A DNA stretch of 64,000 nucleotides from Methylobacillus flagellatus KT (GCF_000013705.1 NC_007947.1:558001-622000), one strand, 5' to 3'; positions 14,820 to 23,831 are shown, counted from the first letter of the stretch. Notes: generated from the sequence alone by a model not told the origin. Numbers and translations: made by a program.

Positions 14820-16022
14820 ATGACAACATTCCAACCTGGTCGCCTGGCCGGGCAACTCGCTGCCACAGCACTGCTGGCAGCCACGTGTTCGGCATTTGCG
14901 GCTGATGCGCCGACGACAGTACCTAGCTCATTGGGTGCGATAGGCACGACTCCAACGCTGGATAACATCACGATGGAGCCAGGGCTTCCATCTGATGCCA
15001 AGCGTGTGTATGTGCTGGATCCCGGTCACTTCCATGTGACGACGACGGTCTACACCATTGATGGCAACAAGAACAACCTGCTGGGGATGACCGATACCGG
15101 CAAGCTGGCCAACGTGATGCTGAGCAGCGATGGTAAGTTCTTCGTGACCTCGAATACCACCTATAGTCGCATTGCCCGCGGCAAGCGCGATGACTATGTC
15201 GAGGTGATTGATGCGCAAAGCCATAAGGTGCTGGCCGATATTGACATTCCTGAAGGTCGGTTCCTCACGGGCGTGATGAATCGCATGGCATCTCTTTCCA
15301 CCGATAATAAGTACATGCTGTTCCAGCAGTTTGCGCCGTCTCCTGCCGTTGGTCTGGTTGATCTGGAGAAGAAGAGCTTCGTCAAGATGATGGATATACC
15401 TGATTGCTACCAGATTTTCCCTGTGCCCAATCAGAGTTTCTATATGCACTGTCGTGATGGTTCCTTGCAACAGTTCGGCTATGACGATAAAGGTAATCTC
15501 AAGCCAATGAAGCCTACCAAGGTGTTTCATGGCGAAGATGATTATCTGTTCGTGAATCCTTATTACTCCAACGGTTCTGGTCGGCTAGTATGGCCCACTT
15601 ATGAAGGCCGCATATTTCAGGCTAAGTTGACGGATAAGAAAGTCGATTTCATGAAGCCTTTCGAATTGTTCACTGAAGCGGAAAAGAAAGCTAATTGGCG
15701 GCCGGGGGGCTGGCAGGTGGTGGCATATCACAAGGCAAGAAATGAAATCTATGTGTTGGCAGATCAACGTGCCAAATGGACGCATGTGACTGCAAGCCGT
15801 TATGTGTTCGTTGTCGACGGCACCACCGGCAAGCGCCTGCGCCGCATCGACCTCGGCCACGAGATTGACGGCATCAGCGTCACCCAGGATGCCAACCCCA
15901 ATCTCTATGCGGTGTCTGCCGAAGCCAAGACCCTGTTTACCTTCAATGCGGTGACCGGCAAGGAAACCGGCAAGGTGGACGAGCTTGGCCGCGCGCCAAC
16001 CATTTCTCTGACAATGGATTAA
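14820..16022 (+). CDS. mauB: Methylamine dehydrogenase heavy (alpha) chain
   Basis: The 400-residue periplasmic subunit starts at ATG 14820, right after GGAGG. It has a Sec signal (MTTFQPGRLAGQLAATALLAATCSAFA) and a seven-bladed propeller body with MADH alpha signatures (SDAKRVYVLDPGHFHVTTTVYTIDG; PEGRFLTGVMNRMASLSTD; TTGKRLRRIDLGHEIDGISVTQDANP). Two heavy and two light chains form the alpha2beta2 enzyme, which oxidises methylamine to formaldehyde and ammonia. The middle part (about 15050-15780) looks less GC-rich than its neighbours, but the frame is intact. Confidence 0.97.
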   Translation: MTTFQPGRLAGQLAATALLAATCSAFAADAPTTVPSSLGAIGTTPTLDNITMEPGLPSDAKRVYVLDPGHFHVTTTVYTIDGNKNNLLGMTDTGKLANVMLSSDGKFFVTSNTTYSRIARGKRDDYVEVIDAQSHKVLADIDIPEGRFLTGVMNRMASLSTDNKYMLFQQFAPSPAVGLVDLEKKSFVKMMDIPDCYQIFPVPNQSFYMHCRDGSLQQFGYDDKGNLKPMKPTKVFHGEDDYLFVNPYYSNGSGRLVWPTYEGRIFQAKLTDKKVDFMKPFELFTEAEKKANWRPGGWQVVAYHKARNEIYVLADQRAKWTHVTASRYVFVVDGTTGKRLRRIDLGHEIDGISVTQDANPNLYAVSAEAKTLFTFNAVTGKETGKVDELGRAPTISLTMD

Positions 16023-16034
16023 GAGAGCGCAACC

Positions 16035-16601
16035 ATGAGCTGGCTTATTAACGATCCAACTGCCGCGGTGCTGGCCTCGCTGTTCATCGGCATTGTCCTG
16101 GCGGCGGCGGCCATCCCGAAGTTTCGCCACCCGGATGAGTTCCAGGGGGTGGTGGCAAATTACAAGTTATTGCCATCGTTCCTGGTCGCGCCGGTTGCCA
16201 AGCTTCTGCCGCTGGTCGAGTTGCTCTGCGCAGTTGCCTTGATGATCCCGCCCGCCCGAGAAATTGCGGCATGCGTTGCGGCCGGGCTGTTCATCGTGTT
16301 CGCGCTGGCACTGGCCATCAACGTCGGCCGGGGTCGCACCCATATCGATTGCGGCTGCGTACGCCGCCCCACCAGCATGAGCCGCATCGGCATGTTCCAT
16401 GTCATGCGGGCCATCGCGCTGGCGGGGGTAAGCCTGTATGTGGCTGCTGTGCCCGTGGAGTTTTCCAGGATTTCAATCGAATCCGGACTGATGGGATTGG
16501 CTGCCGCGGCGATGCTGGCCTTGCTGTACATGGGAGCGGACATGCTGGTGGGCTTCCCCAATTCAAAGAACGACTTACTCAAAGGAAATACAAATGACTA
16601 G
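16035..16601 (+). CDS. mauE: Methylamine utilization protein MauE
   Basis: The 188-residue membrane protein has about five hydrophobic segments and the MauE/DoxX-like pattern ([52 protein letters not shown]). The DCGC pair is characteristic and may carry redox-active cysteines. With MauD it is required for export or disulfide formation of the light chain, which holds six disulfides. The start is 12 bases after the mauB stop; the end overlaps mauD by eight bases, indicating translational coupling. Confidence 0.93.
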
Positions 16602-17211
16602 TGGAATTATGATTGCATCCAACGTGCTGCTATGGGGGGCTTTCCTCGCCCTGGCGGCGCTCATGCTCGGCGTCATCAGGCAAATCGGCCTGCTGCACGA
16701 GCGCTCGGCTCCGCTCGGCGCCATGATGATCGATCACGGCCCGGATATCGGCGAGCGTTCGCCGGTGTTCAGCATGACGACCATCGACGGCGTGCCCGTG
16801 ACCGTGGGCCGCGCAGTGTCGCCAGGCCGTCCAAGCCTGCTGATGTTCACCGGCCCTTCCTGCCCGATCTGCCAGAAACTGCTGCCCATCATCCGCTCTG
16901 TCGCCGCTACCGAAGGCGCCGACGTGATCCTGATCAGCGACGGCACGCAGGCCGAGCACCGCGAGTTCCTGCGCAACCATCCACTGGACGGCGAACACTA
17001 CGTCGTTTCCGCCGAGATCGGCATGCGCTACCAGGTCTCCAAGGTGCCGTACGGCGTGCTCCTGGACAAGGACGGCGTCATCCAGGCCAAGGGCCTTTGC
17101 AACACCCGCGAGCATGTCGAAAGCTTGTTCGAGACAACGCGCGTCGGCCACTCGACTTTGCAGAACTTCCTTAAGCACGGCGTAGAAGATGCGTCGAAAC
17201 ATGTGCATTAA
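16594..17211 (+). CDS. mauD: Methylamine dehydrogenase accessory thiol-disulfide protein MauD
   Basis: The 205-residue protein has an N-terminal membrane anchor (residues 8-30) and a periplasmic thioredoxin-like domain with the active-site motif [14 protein letters not shown] (C-P-I-C) and the cis-Pro region [14 protein letters not shown]. It is the family's presumed disulfide isomerase or oxidase for the MauA light chain. It overlaps mauE and precedes mauA by 23 bases, the usual order. Confidence 0.95.
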
Positions 17212-17234
17212 TTGACGGAGAAGGGAAACAAAAT

Positions 17235-17795
17235 ATGAAAAAAAATACAGGATTTGATTCGGGCATCGAAAAACTGGCCCGTAAAACCGCCAGCAAAACA
17301 GGACGCCGTAGCTTTATTGGCAAACTAGGGGGCTTTTTAGTTGGCTCAGCCTTGTTGCCCTTGCTGCCGGTGGACCGCCGGGGACGCATGAATGAAGCGC
17401 ACGCGGAGACCAAAGGCGTGCTGGGCAGGGAGGGCTACAAGCCACAGGATAAGGACCCCAAGTCTTGCGATTACTGGCGTCATTGCTCAATTGATGGCAA
17501 CTTGTGTGACTGCTGCGGTGGTTCTTTGACATCTTGCCCTCCGGGCACAGAGCTGTCGCCAAGTTCATGGGTAGCAAGTTGTTTCAATCCAGGCGACGGT
17601 CAAACTTATCTGATAGCGTATCGTGATTGTTGTGGTAAGCAGACTTGTGGTCGTTGCAATTGCGTGAACGTGCAGGGTGAGCTTCCAGTCTATCGACCAG
17701 AGTTTAACAACGACATCGTCTGGTGCTTCGGCGCCGACAACGATGCCATGACCTACCATTGCACGGTCTCCCCGATCGTCGGTAAGGCCAGCTAA
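17235..17795 (+). CDS. mauA: Methylamine dehydrogenase light (beta) chain, TTQ subunit
   Basis: The 186-residue precursor has a long twin-arginine signal (R24-R25-S-F-I-G-K followed by LGGFLVGSALLPLLP), so it is a Tat substrate. The mature chain is Cys-rich. The tryptophan tryptophylquinone cofactor forms from Trp112 (SSWVASC) and Trp163 (DIVWCFG). The catalytic-type Asp131 (YRDCCG) stands 19 residues after the first Trp, and the Trp pair is 51 apart; both spacings equal those of the Paracoccus enzyme (57/76/108). The C-terminus (DAMTYHCTVSPIVGKAS) is nearly invariant in the family. GGAGAAGGG precedes the ATG. Confidence 0.98.
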   Translation: MKKNTGFDSGIEKLARKTASKTGRRSFIGKLGGFLVGSALLPLLPVDRRGRMNEAHAETKGVLGREGYKPQDKDPKSCDYWRHCSIDGNLCDCCGGSLTSCPPGTELSPSSWVASCFNPGDGQTYLIAYRDCCGKQTCGRCNCVNVQGELPVYRPEFNNDIVWCFGADNDAMTYHCTVSPIVGKAS

Positions 17796-17814
17796 GCAGA
17801 CAATGTGAAGGGCT

Positions 17815-18825
17815 GTGCCAGGTATGCGTTTTTGCAGTGTGTTTCTGGTGTTTGGTCTGGCGGCGGCGATGGGTGTCAGCCACGCCGCTGATCTTCCTCC
17901 GCGGGAATCCTATCAGCGTCCGGCTGACATTCCATCGCCGCCGGACAATCCATTGACCATCGAAAAGGCCGCCCTGGGCAAAACCCTGTTTTTCGACCCC
18001 CGTCTCTCGCGGGACGGGTCCATGTCTTGCGCCACCTGCCACAACCCGGGCATGCGCTGGAGCGACGGCCGGATATTGCCGCTGCGGGCGGATGGCGTGG
18101 AACATGCGCGACGCACGCCTACCGTGCTCAACAGCGCCTGGCTCACTACCCTGATGTGGGATGGCCGGGCGACATCGTTGGAGGATCAGGCGATTCTGCC
18201 AATTACCACGGCACATGAAATGAATTTTGAAATGCCTTTGCTGTTAAATAGGTTGAAGGACGTGGCAGGGTACGCGCCCTTGTTTGCCAGGGCATTCGGA
18301 GATGCGGAAATTACTGAAAAGCGTCTAACCCAGGCGTTAGCCAGTTTTCAGCGTACATTGGTTTCCAAGCTAGCTCCGTTTGATGTCTGGGTAGAAGGCG
18401 ACGAGAGTGCAATGAGTGAACGTGCCAAGCGCGGATTTGCCGTATTCAAAGGAAAGGCACGGTGCGCAACCTGCCATTCGTCCTGGCGATTCACTGACGA
18501 TAGCTTTCATGATATTGGGTTGCCCAGCCTTGATCCAGGGCGTGGCGCAAGGGTGCCACCGCAAGTCACGATCATGCAACATGCTTTCAAGACACCCACT
18601 CTCAGAGATTTGCCTCGCAACGGACCTTTTATGCATGATGGATCGATGCATAGCTTGGATGAGGTTATCAGGCATTATGAGCAAGGTGGCCTTCAGCGCC
18701 CTAGCATTTCTGCGGAAATGAAAAGGTTTGAACTTACCGAAACCGAGCGGGAGTACTTGATCGAATTTATTCATACATTGGATGGTGGCCTGCTGGATAT
18801 AGAGCCTCCCCAACTCCCGGAGTAA
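17815..18825 (+). CDS. mauG: Di-heme TTQ-maturation enzyme MauG
   Basis: The 336-residue periplasmic di-heme c-type protein has a signal peptide ending SHAA and two heme-binding CATCH motifs (residues 72-76 and 217-221). It belongs to the bacterial cytochrome-c-peroxidase superfamily. MauG completes TTQ synthesis in preMADH through a bis-Fe(IV) state. Tyr288 (IRHYEQGG) is a good candidate for the unusual axial Tyr ligand that distinguishes MauG from true peroxidases (inference from position). Start choice is between GTG 17815 and ATG 17824; the latter would trim three residues. Confidence 0.95.
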
Positions 18826-18831
18826 TGATTG

Positions 18832-19305
18832 ATGTTGAGAAATAGAACTGACGCTGTGCATGACCGAGTGCGGTTCAGTATCGGTACGCGTGTCATGAGC
18901 AGTTGGAGCATCGTGGTCTGGATGTTTCACCGGCAAACATGGCAATTCTTATTGACTACTGGTTTTATCCTTTGCATTTCTTCCATCGCCTGGAGCGCAG
19001 AAGTGCATCAAATGGAGCTGACTCACCATGAATTCGAGCCTTGGAGTTTCGTGCCAAAACCTGGTGACCGCATTGATATCCACAACCATTCTGATATCGT
19101 GCACGCGATTTACGTTACATACCCGAACGGAATTGTTGTCAATCTGAGTGAAACTGCTGCACAGCTGCCCGGCATGACCGTGTCGTGGACCGTGCCGGAA
19201 GACGCGGAGGATGGCGACGAGTATGTATTGCAATGCTGGATACACACCATTATCCGGGCTGCTCTGAAAGTGAAGGCTCCCTTATCTCAGTTACCAGAAC
19301 CATGA
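18832..19305 (+). CDS. mauL: Methylamine utilization protein MauL (cupredoxin-like)
   Basis: The product has about 157 residues. After a basic start and a hydrophobic signal or anchor (QTWQFLLTTGFILCISSIAWS), the rest resembles plastocyanin-like domains. HNHSDIVHAIYV and YVLQCWIHTIIRAALKVKAP supply a His and a C-x2-H pair at cupredoxin ligand positions. MauL is part of mau clusters but was reported not to be essential in all hosts, and copper binding is inference. I chose ATG 18832 (GGAG nine bases upstream). An internal ATG at 18894 would place the signal nearer the N-terminus. Confidence 0.85.
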   Translation: MLRNRTDAVHDRVRFSIGTRVMSSWSIVVWMFHRQTWQFLLTTGFILCISSIAWSAEVHQMELTHHEFEPWSFVPKPGDRIDIHNHSDIVHAIYVTYPNGIVVNLSETAAQLPGMTVSWTVPEDAEDGDEYVLQCWIHTIIRAALKVKAPLSQLPEP

Positions 19306-19317
19306 TGGAGATCCATG

Positions 19318-20019
19318 ATGGCAGAGGAAGGAAACAGAAATAAATCGACGTCAACGATAGAAAAGCCTGAGCGCAGGCTGATGTTCAAGCAGCTGACGCG
19401 CCGAGTGGGTGTGGCCGTAGTAGGCTCTATCTTTGGCAGCGCCTTGCTCAGGTCGCGACCTGCGCCCGCGGCTACAGTTTTGCGACCTCCCGGCGCATTG
19501 GCGGAAAAAGATTTCCAATCGGCTTGCGTGCGTTGCGGCCTATGTGTGGAAGATTGCCCGTTCGACATCCTCAAGCTAGCCAGCTGGGCTGATCCGGCGC
19601 CCATGGGTACGCCATTTTTCACTGCGCGGGACGAGCCGTGCCGCATGTGCCAGGACATTCCTTGTGTGCGCGCTTGTCCGACCGGTGCGCTAAATCCACT
19701 GCTGACAGACATACGCAAGGCCGACATGGGCGTCGCGGTGCTGGTGGACCATGAAACCTGCCTCAACTACAAGGGCCTGAACTGCAGCATCTGCGTCCGC
19801 GTCTGCCCGATCCGCGGCGAGGCGATCTCGCTCAAGCCGATCCAGAACGAACGCGGCCTGTTGCAGATTCCGACCGTGGACAGCACTAAATGCACCGGTT
19901 GCGGCACCTGCGAGAAACATTGCGTGCTGTCGGAGGCCGCCATCCGTGTCCTGCCCCGCGAGCTTGGCCTCGGGGTCTCCGGCGCGAACTCCGCCGGACG
20001 GACGCCGGTATGGAAATAG
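19318..20019 (+). CDS. mauM: Ferredoxin-type protein MauM
   Basis: The product has about 233 residues. It carries a twin-arginine-like N-terminal region (ERRLMFKQLTRRVGVAVVG) and four cysteine clusters for [4Fe-4S] centres: CVRCGLCVEDCP, CRMCQDIPCVRACP, CLNYKGLNCSICVRVCP and CTGCGTCEKHC. It is the MauM/NapG family. Together with MauN it is thought to pass electrons between the quinone pool and periplasm, but it is dispensable for methylamine growth in some species. A second ATG three bases earlier (19315) is possible; spacing to GGAG favours 19318. Confidence 0.93.
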   Translation: MAEEGNRNKSTSTIEKPERRLMFKQLTRRVGVAVVGSIFGSALLRSRPAPAATVLRPPGALAEKDFQSACVRCGLCVEDCPFDILKLASWADPAPMGTPFFTARDEPCRMCQDIPCVRACPTGALNPLLTDIRKADMGVAVLVDHETCLNYKGLNCSICVRVCPIRGEAISLKPIQNERGLLQIPTVDSTKCTGCGTCEKHCVLSEAAIRVLPRELGLGVSGANSAGRTPVWK

Positions 20020-20876
20020 CGGCGATGACAAACATGGGCGCAATCCGCGCTGCGCTGTATCGGCGCCGCTGGCTGTTGAGCCGGCGTGTCGTGCAGATGT
20101 TCATCGTCCTGGCGTTCCTGGTGGATTGGCCTGAAGTCGGGCGTATCGCGCATGGCAACCTGTCTTCCAGCCTCTGGCTCGGCGTTCTGCCGCTGACGGA
20201 CCCCTTCATTGCACTGCAATCGCTGTTTTCCGGCACGATGCTGGCGAAAACCGCATTGGTTGGCACCGTCATCGTCGCCGGTTTCTATTTTCTGTTCGGC
20301 GGGCGCATCTATTGCAGCTGGGTCTGCCCGATCAACATGGTGACCGACCTGGCCTACTGGCTGCGGCAGAAGCTCAATCTCAAAGGTAATATGACCATGT
20401 CGCGCGAGTTGCGCATGGCGGTGCTGGGCATGTCGCTGATACTCACCGTGCTCAGCGGCACATTGGCCTGGGAGAACTTCAACCCCATCACGCTGTTCCA
20501 GCGCGAACTCATGTGGACTTCCGTTGCGGGCAGCATGGTCCTGCTCAGCCTGTTTCTGTTTGATTTATTGATCACGCGCCGCGGCTGGTGCGGCCACCTG
20601 TGCCCGGTCGGCGCTTTTTATGCCGTGCTGGGGCGCTATGGCCGCCTGCGCGTCACCGCCGAGCAATCAGGCTCATGCGCGGGCTGCGGTTCCTGCATCC
20701 GCGTCTGTCCCGAGCCCCACGTGCTGGCGCCCGTGGTCTCCCTCAAGGCCAATACCGTCACCCACGGCGATTGCACCCGTTGCGGCGCTTGCCTGGACCA
20801 GTGCGCGACTGGCGCCCTTGCCATGAAGCTGGACCTGGGCAAATCCTTCCGCGGCATCCCCATCGTCAGAAAGTAA
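20010..20876 (+). CDS. mauN: Ferredoxin-type membrane protein MauN
   Basis: The 288-residue NapH-family protein has four hydrophobic segments, the two membrane-proximal CxxxCP motifs (IYCSWVCP, GWCGHLCP) and two C-terminal [4Fe-4S] motifs (CAGCGSCIRVCP, CTRCGACLDQCA). It is the membrane partner of MauM and the last mau gene. The start at ATG 20010 overlaps mauM by ten bases; ATG 20025 and 20034 are in-frame alternatives. The order mauFBEDAGLMN lacks mauC (amicyanin), mauJ and mauR, as known for Methylobacillus/Methylophilus-type clusters. Confidence 0.92.
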   Translation: MEIAAMTNMGAIRAALYRRRWLLSRRVVQMFIVLAFLVDWPEVGRIAHGNLSSSLWLGVLPLTDPFIALQSLFSGTMLAKTALVGTVIVAGFYFLFGGRIYCSWVCPINMVTDLAYWLRQKLNLKGNMTMSRELRMAVLGMSLILTVLSGTLAWENFNPITLFQRELMWTSVAGSMVLLSLFLFDLLITRRGWCGHLCPVGAFYAVLGRYGRLRVTAEQSGSCAGCGSCIRVCPEPHVLAPVVSLKANTVTHGDCTRCGACLDQCATGALAMKLDLGKSFRGIPIVRK

Positions 20877-20931
20877 TCGCCGGTTCTTCTTGCCGTTTTC
20901 CTGCCGTTTCCGGCGAATACCAACAATAATC

Positions 20932-20961
20932 AAAAAAAATCCGGTGGATTACGCCACCGGA
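20932..20961 (-). terminator. Terminator of the azurin gene
   Basis: TCCGGTGG pairs with CCACCGGA around a six-base loop. On the minus strand the hairpin is followed by an eight-T run, placed 48 bases after the azurin stop. Confidence 0.85.
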
Positions 20962-21008
20962 CCAAGGGACAAGGAGTGAACAAACCAATTTGCTGGGTTA
21001 CAACGACA

Positions 21009-21455
21009 TTAATCGACCAGCTTCACCGTACCGCGCATCATGAAGGAATGAAACGCGAAGGAGCAGTAGAATGAGTAGGACTCGCCATCCTTCAGGATGC
21101 TGGGCTTGAAGGTGACAGATGTTTTCTCACCGCCGCCTACCAGCGGGGTGTATGCCAATACGCGCGGGTCGTTAGGCGGAATGAAGTTCTTGTCTATGCC
21201 GGCTTCCACGCCGGCCTTCGCCAGGTCGTTCACGTCGGCGCTGCGGGCCAGCACCCAGTTGTGGCCCATGCCGGCCTTGGATGCCGTGCCTGTGTGGGCG
21301 AAGTTGACAGTGAACTCCTTGCAGCTTTTGGGGATGTCGATGGAGCGTGTATTGAACGCCATGCTATCGCCGGCGCTGACATTGACTTCGCAGTTGCTTG
21401 CAGCGGCTGCAATGGTGGGAATGAATGCCAGGGCAAAAAGAAGTTGATTACGCAT
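21009..21455 (-). CDS. azu: Azurin (blue copper protein)
   Basis: The 148-residue precursor starts at ATG 21455 (MRNQLLFALAFIPTIAAAA signal) and gives a mature azurin of about 128 residues starting near SNCEVNV. Copper ligands are visible: His in GMGHNW, and Cys, His and Met in YCSFAFHSFMMRGT. The usual ligand loop C-T-F-P-G-H reads C-S-F-A-F-H here, which changes the residues beside the exposed His where partners dock. Azurin is the likely electron acceptor of MADH in place of amicyanin. The gene converges on mauN and has its own boxed promoter. A longer frame to 21608 crosses that promoter and is rejected. Confidence 0.93.
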   Translation of the reverse strand: MRNQLLFALAFIPTIAAAASNCEVNVSAGDSMAFNTRSIDIPKSCKEFTVNFAHTGTASKAGMGHNWVLARSADVNDLAKAGVEAGIDKNFIPPNDPRVLAYTPLVGGGEKTSVTFKPSILKDGESYSFYCSFAFHSFMMRGTVKLVD

Positions 21456-21489
21456 AAACGATCCGAATTGTGAATGTAATGGGGAGACA

Positions 21490-21531
21490 ATTCTAAGTGT
21501 CTGGCTTGGCTTTTTATGGTAAGAATTGGCA
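21490..21531 (-). promoter_or_regulatory. Azurin promoter with regulon box
   Basis: On the minus strand TGCCAATTCTTACCA (21531-21517) is followed 22 bases later by TAGAAT (21495-21490), a near-consensus -10. The predicted leader is about 28 bases. This ties azurin to the mau, tat and porin promoters. Confidence 0.65.
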
Positions 21532-21722
21532 AGACATTGAGGGCATGCGACGAATTGGTGGCCGCAGGGTTTCACCTTGATTTGTATATCGATTTCGTAT
21601 CGAACCATTGGCTAAATAAGGCCTTGGAAAAATACCTTCCTCAACGCTTTTTGCAGAGAGCGATTGCTGGGAATTAACGAACAAAGCTTGAATACATATA
21701 AATAGAAACTGAACACCGCCTC

Positions 21723-22640
21723 ATGAACCCATCCAAACCCAACAACAACTTGCCCACCCTGGTGGGCCTGTCCGCAGTCGTCATGTGGAGCGCCACGGTC
21801 GGCCTGTTCAGGAGCGTGTCCGAGATATTCGGCGCCACCGGAGGGGCCGCGCTCATTTTCACGGTGGGCGGCCTATTGGCCTGCCTGGTGCTGGGCTTCC
21901 CAAAGCTCAAGACATTTCCTCGTCCCTACCTATGGATAGGCGGGGCGCTGTTTGTCGCCTATGAAGTGGCCCTGGCGCTGTCCATCGGCTTCGCCCTCAA
22001 CCGGGAGCAGGCGATCGAGCTGGGCATGATCAATTATCTCTGGCCTAGCCTGACCATCCTGTTTGCCGTGCTGGCCGGGCAGCAGCGCGGGTCGTGGCTG
22101 TTGCTGCCCGCCTTGCTCAGCAGCTTCTGCGGTATTGTGCTGGTGGTGAAAGGGGACAGCGCCTGGAGCGTGCAAATGCTATGGCAGAACATGGCTAGCA
22201 ACCCGACCGGCTATGGGCTGGCGTTCTTTGCCGCCGGGACCTGGGCGGTGTATTCGGTCTTTACCCGGCGCTTCGGCAACGGCGTGAACGGCGTGCCGCT
22301 GTTCTTGGTGGCGACGGCAATCGTGCTATGGGGAAAATATGCACTGGGCAACGAGCCTGCATTGTCCCTTCATATCGGCGGCTTATTGCAGGTGGCGGTG
22401 ATGGGCGCATTGATGGCGGCCGCCTATTCGTGCTGGAACCACGGCATACAGCACGGCAACATCACGATATTGGCTACCATGTCGTGCTTTACCCCCGTAC
22501 TCTCGGCGCTGATAGCCAACCTATGGCTGGGAACCACCCCAAGCACGGGCCTGGTATACGGCGTGGCAATGGTCACGGCCGGGTCGTTCCTGTGCTGGGT
22601 GGTAACCAGGAGGAACGCGCTTGATCCTGGCAAGCATTGA
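21723..22640 (+). CDS. yddG: YddG-type aromatic amino acid / drug-metabolite exporter
   Basis: The 305-residue protein has ten hydrophobic segments and two EamA (DMT) repeats. It follows E. coli YddG closely: LVGLSAVVMWSATVGLFRSVSE, FVAYEVALALSIGFALNREQAIELGMINYLWPSLTILFA, CWNHGIQHGNITILATMSCFTPVLSALIA and a C-terminal WVVTRR. YddG exports aromatic amino acids. The gene is divergent from azurin, with 267 bases between starts, but shows no copy of the regulon box on its side, so it is probably not part of the methylamine set. Confidence 0.88.
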   Translation: MNPSKPNNNLPTLVGLSAVVMWSATVGLFRSVSEIFGATGGAALIFTVGGLLACLVLGFPKLKTFPRPYLWIGGALFVAYEVALALSIGFALNREQAIELGMINYLWPSLTILFAVLAGQQRGSWLLLPALLSSFCGIVLVVKGDSAWSVQMLWQNMASNPTGYGLAFFAAGTWAVYSVFTRRFGNGVNGVPLFLVATAIVLWGKYALGNEPALSLHIGGLLQVAVMGALMAAAYSCWNHGIQHGNITILATMSCFTPVLSALIANLWLGTTPSTGLVYGVAMVTAGSFLCWVVTRRNALDPGKH

Positions 22641-22715
22641 CGCGCCTTCCTCTTCAACTTGATCCCAGCGATTCGCAGGATGCCGCCTTGCAAATGCCTG
22701 CAACCGCCGCCGGTA

Positions 22716-23831
22716 TCAGGCAGGCTGTTTCACCCCGGCGTGGCGCTGCAGCAACGCCAGCACGTCCTGCTCGGCGGCCTGCCAGGCATCGAGCTGTTGC
22801 GGCTGGCTGTGTTTGCGCAGGGCTGCGAACAGTTTCCCGGTCATGTAGATATCGATGATGAGCGGATGCACATAACACTTGCGGCAGATGCTGGGCGTAT
22901 TGCCGAGCTTGCGCGCGGCTTCGGTAATCGCGGCCAGCACGTTCTTCTTGGCCTGCGACTGGTTCTCGAACGGCTCGGCGGCCGATAGCGTGTGGAAGGT
23001 CTGCACCGTGCCCGACCAGGTGCGGAAATCCTTGGCCGTGTAGTCGCGCCCGGTAATGCGCTTGAGGTAGTCGTTGACATCGCTGGAGTCGATGGCATGA
23101 CGCTTGCCGTCGTCATCGATATACTGGAACAGCTCCTGCCCAGGCAACTCCGTGATCTTGCGCACCAGCCGCGCCAGCCTGGCATTCTGAATCTCGATCG
23201 CATGTTCTACCCGGCTCTTGCCCTTGAAGCGAAAGGCGATCCGTCCTCCGTTGACCTCCACGTGGCGGTTGCGCAGGGTGGTCAGTCCGAATGAGCGATT
23301 GCTGCGCGCATATTCGTCGTTACCGACGCGTATCATCGTGGTTTCCAGCAAGGAAACCACCAGGGCCAGTACCTTGTCACGGGTCAGACCGGGTTGCGCT
23401 AGGTCGGCATCTATGTGCTCCCGGATGGCCGGCAGGTGCAGGGCAAAATCGATGATGTGCTCGAACTTGGCTTTATCTCGGATCGCTCGCCATGCCTTGT
23501 GGTAGCGGTACTGCTTGCGTTGCCGGGCGTCGTAGCCGGTAGCTTGCAAGTGCCCGTTGGCATAGGGGCATATCCACACTTTTTCCCAGGCCGGGGGGAT
23601 GGCAAGCGAGCGGATGCGGGCCAGCTGCTTTTCGTCCTTGATCGGTCGGCCCTGCGTATCCACATAGCGAAATCCCTTCGCTGTCCGCTTGCGACCAAAG
23701 CCGGGCTTATCATCCTGCATATAGCGCAGACGCGCGGCTTGCGCTGACAGCGCCATGTCGCCATGCAGCTCGCTGCCCAGCGTTTCACTGAGTTGTGTTG
23801 CACACTTCTCCTTCTTGATATCCGGCATCAC
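22716..23831 (-). CDS. DNA topoisomerase IB (poxvirus-like bacterial type)
   Basis: The 371-residue protein matches bacterial type IB topoisomerases throughout: LRYMQDDKPGFGRKRTAKGFRYVDTQGRPI at the N-terminus, IPPAWEKVWICPYANGHLQATGYDARQRKQYRYH, MIRVGNDEYARSNRSFGLTTLRNRHV in the catalytic domain (Arg), FRTWSGTV (Arg-Trp) and ICRKCYVHP, with the nucleophilic Tyr. The enzyme relaxes supercoils through a 3'-phosphotyrosine link. The second Met (23828) is an equally good start. It stands alone, divergent from the Hsp20 gene. Confidence 0.93.
   Translation of the reverse strand: MMPDIKKEKCATQLSETLGSELHGDMALSAQAARLRYMQDDKPGFGRKRTAKGFRYVDTQGRPIKDEKQLARIRSLAIPPAWEKVWICPYANGHLQATGYDARQRKQYRYHKAWRAIRDKAKFEHIIDFALHLPAIREHIDADLAQPGLTRDKVLALVVSLLETTMIRVGNDEYARSNRSFGLTTLRNRHVEVNGGRIAFRFKGKSRVEHAIEIQNARLARLVRKITELPGQELFQYIDDDGKRHAIDSSDVNDYLKRITGRDYTAKDFRTWSGTVQTFHTLSAAEPFENQSQAKKNVLAAITEAARKLGNTPSICRKCYVHPLIIDIYMTGKLFAALRKHSQPQQLDAWQAAEQDVLALLQRHAGVKQPA

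Noticed and set aside
14081..15001. Minus-strand frame of 306 codons across mauF/mauB
   Set aside because: It lies opposite two well-supported mau genes; its Gln/His/Arg-rich translation is typical of an antisense shadow.
21456..21608. 51-residue N-terminal extension of azurin
   Set aside because: It crosses the boxed promoter and precedes an otherwise perfect signal peptide starting at 21455.
13528..21722. Search for mauR, mauC (amicyanin) and mauJ
   Set aside because: No matching frames are present; azurin and the AraC pair appear to stand in for mauC and mauR.
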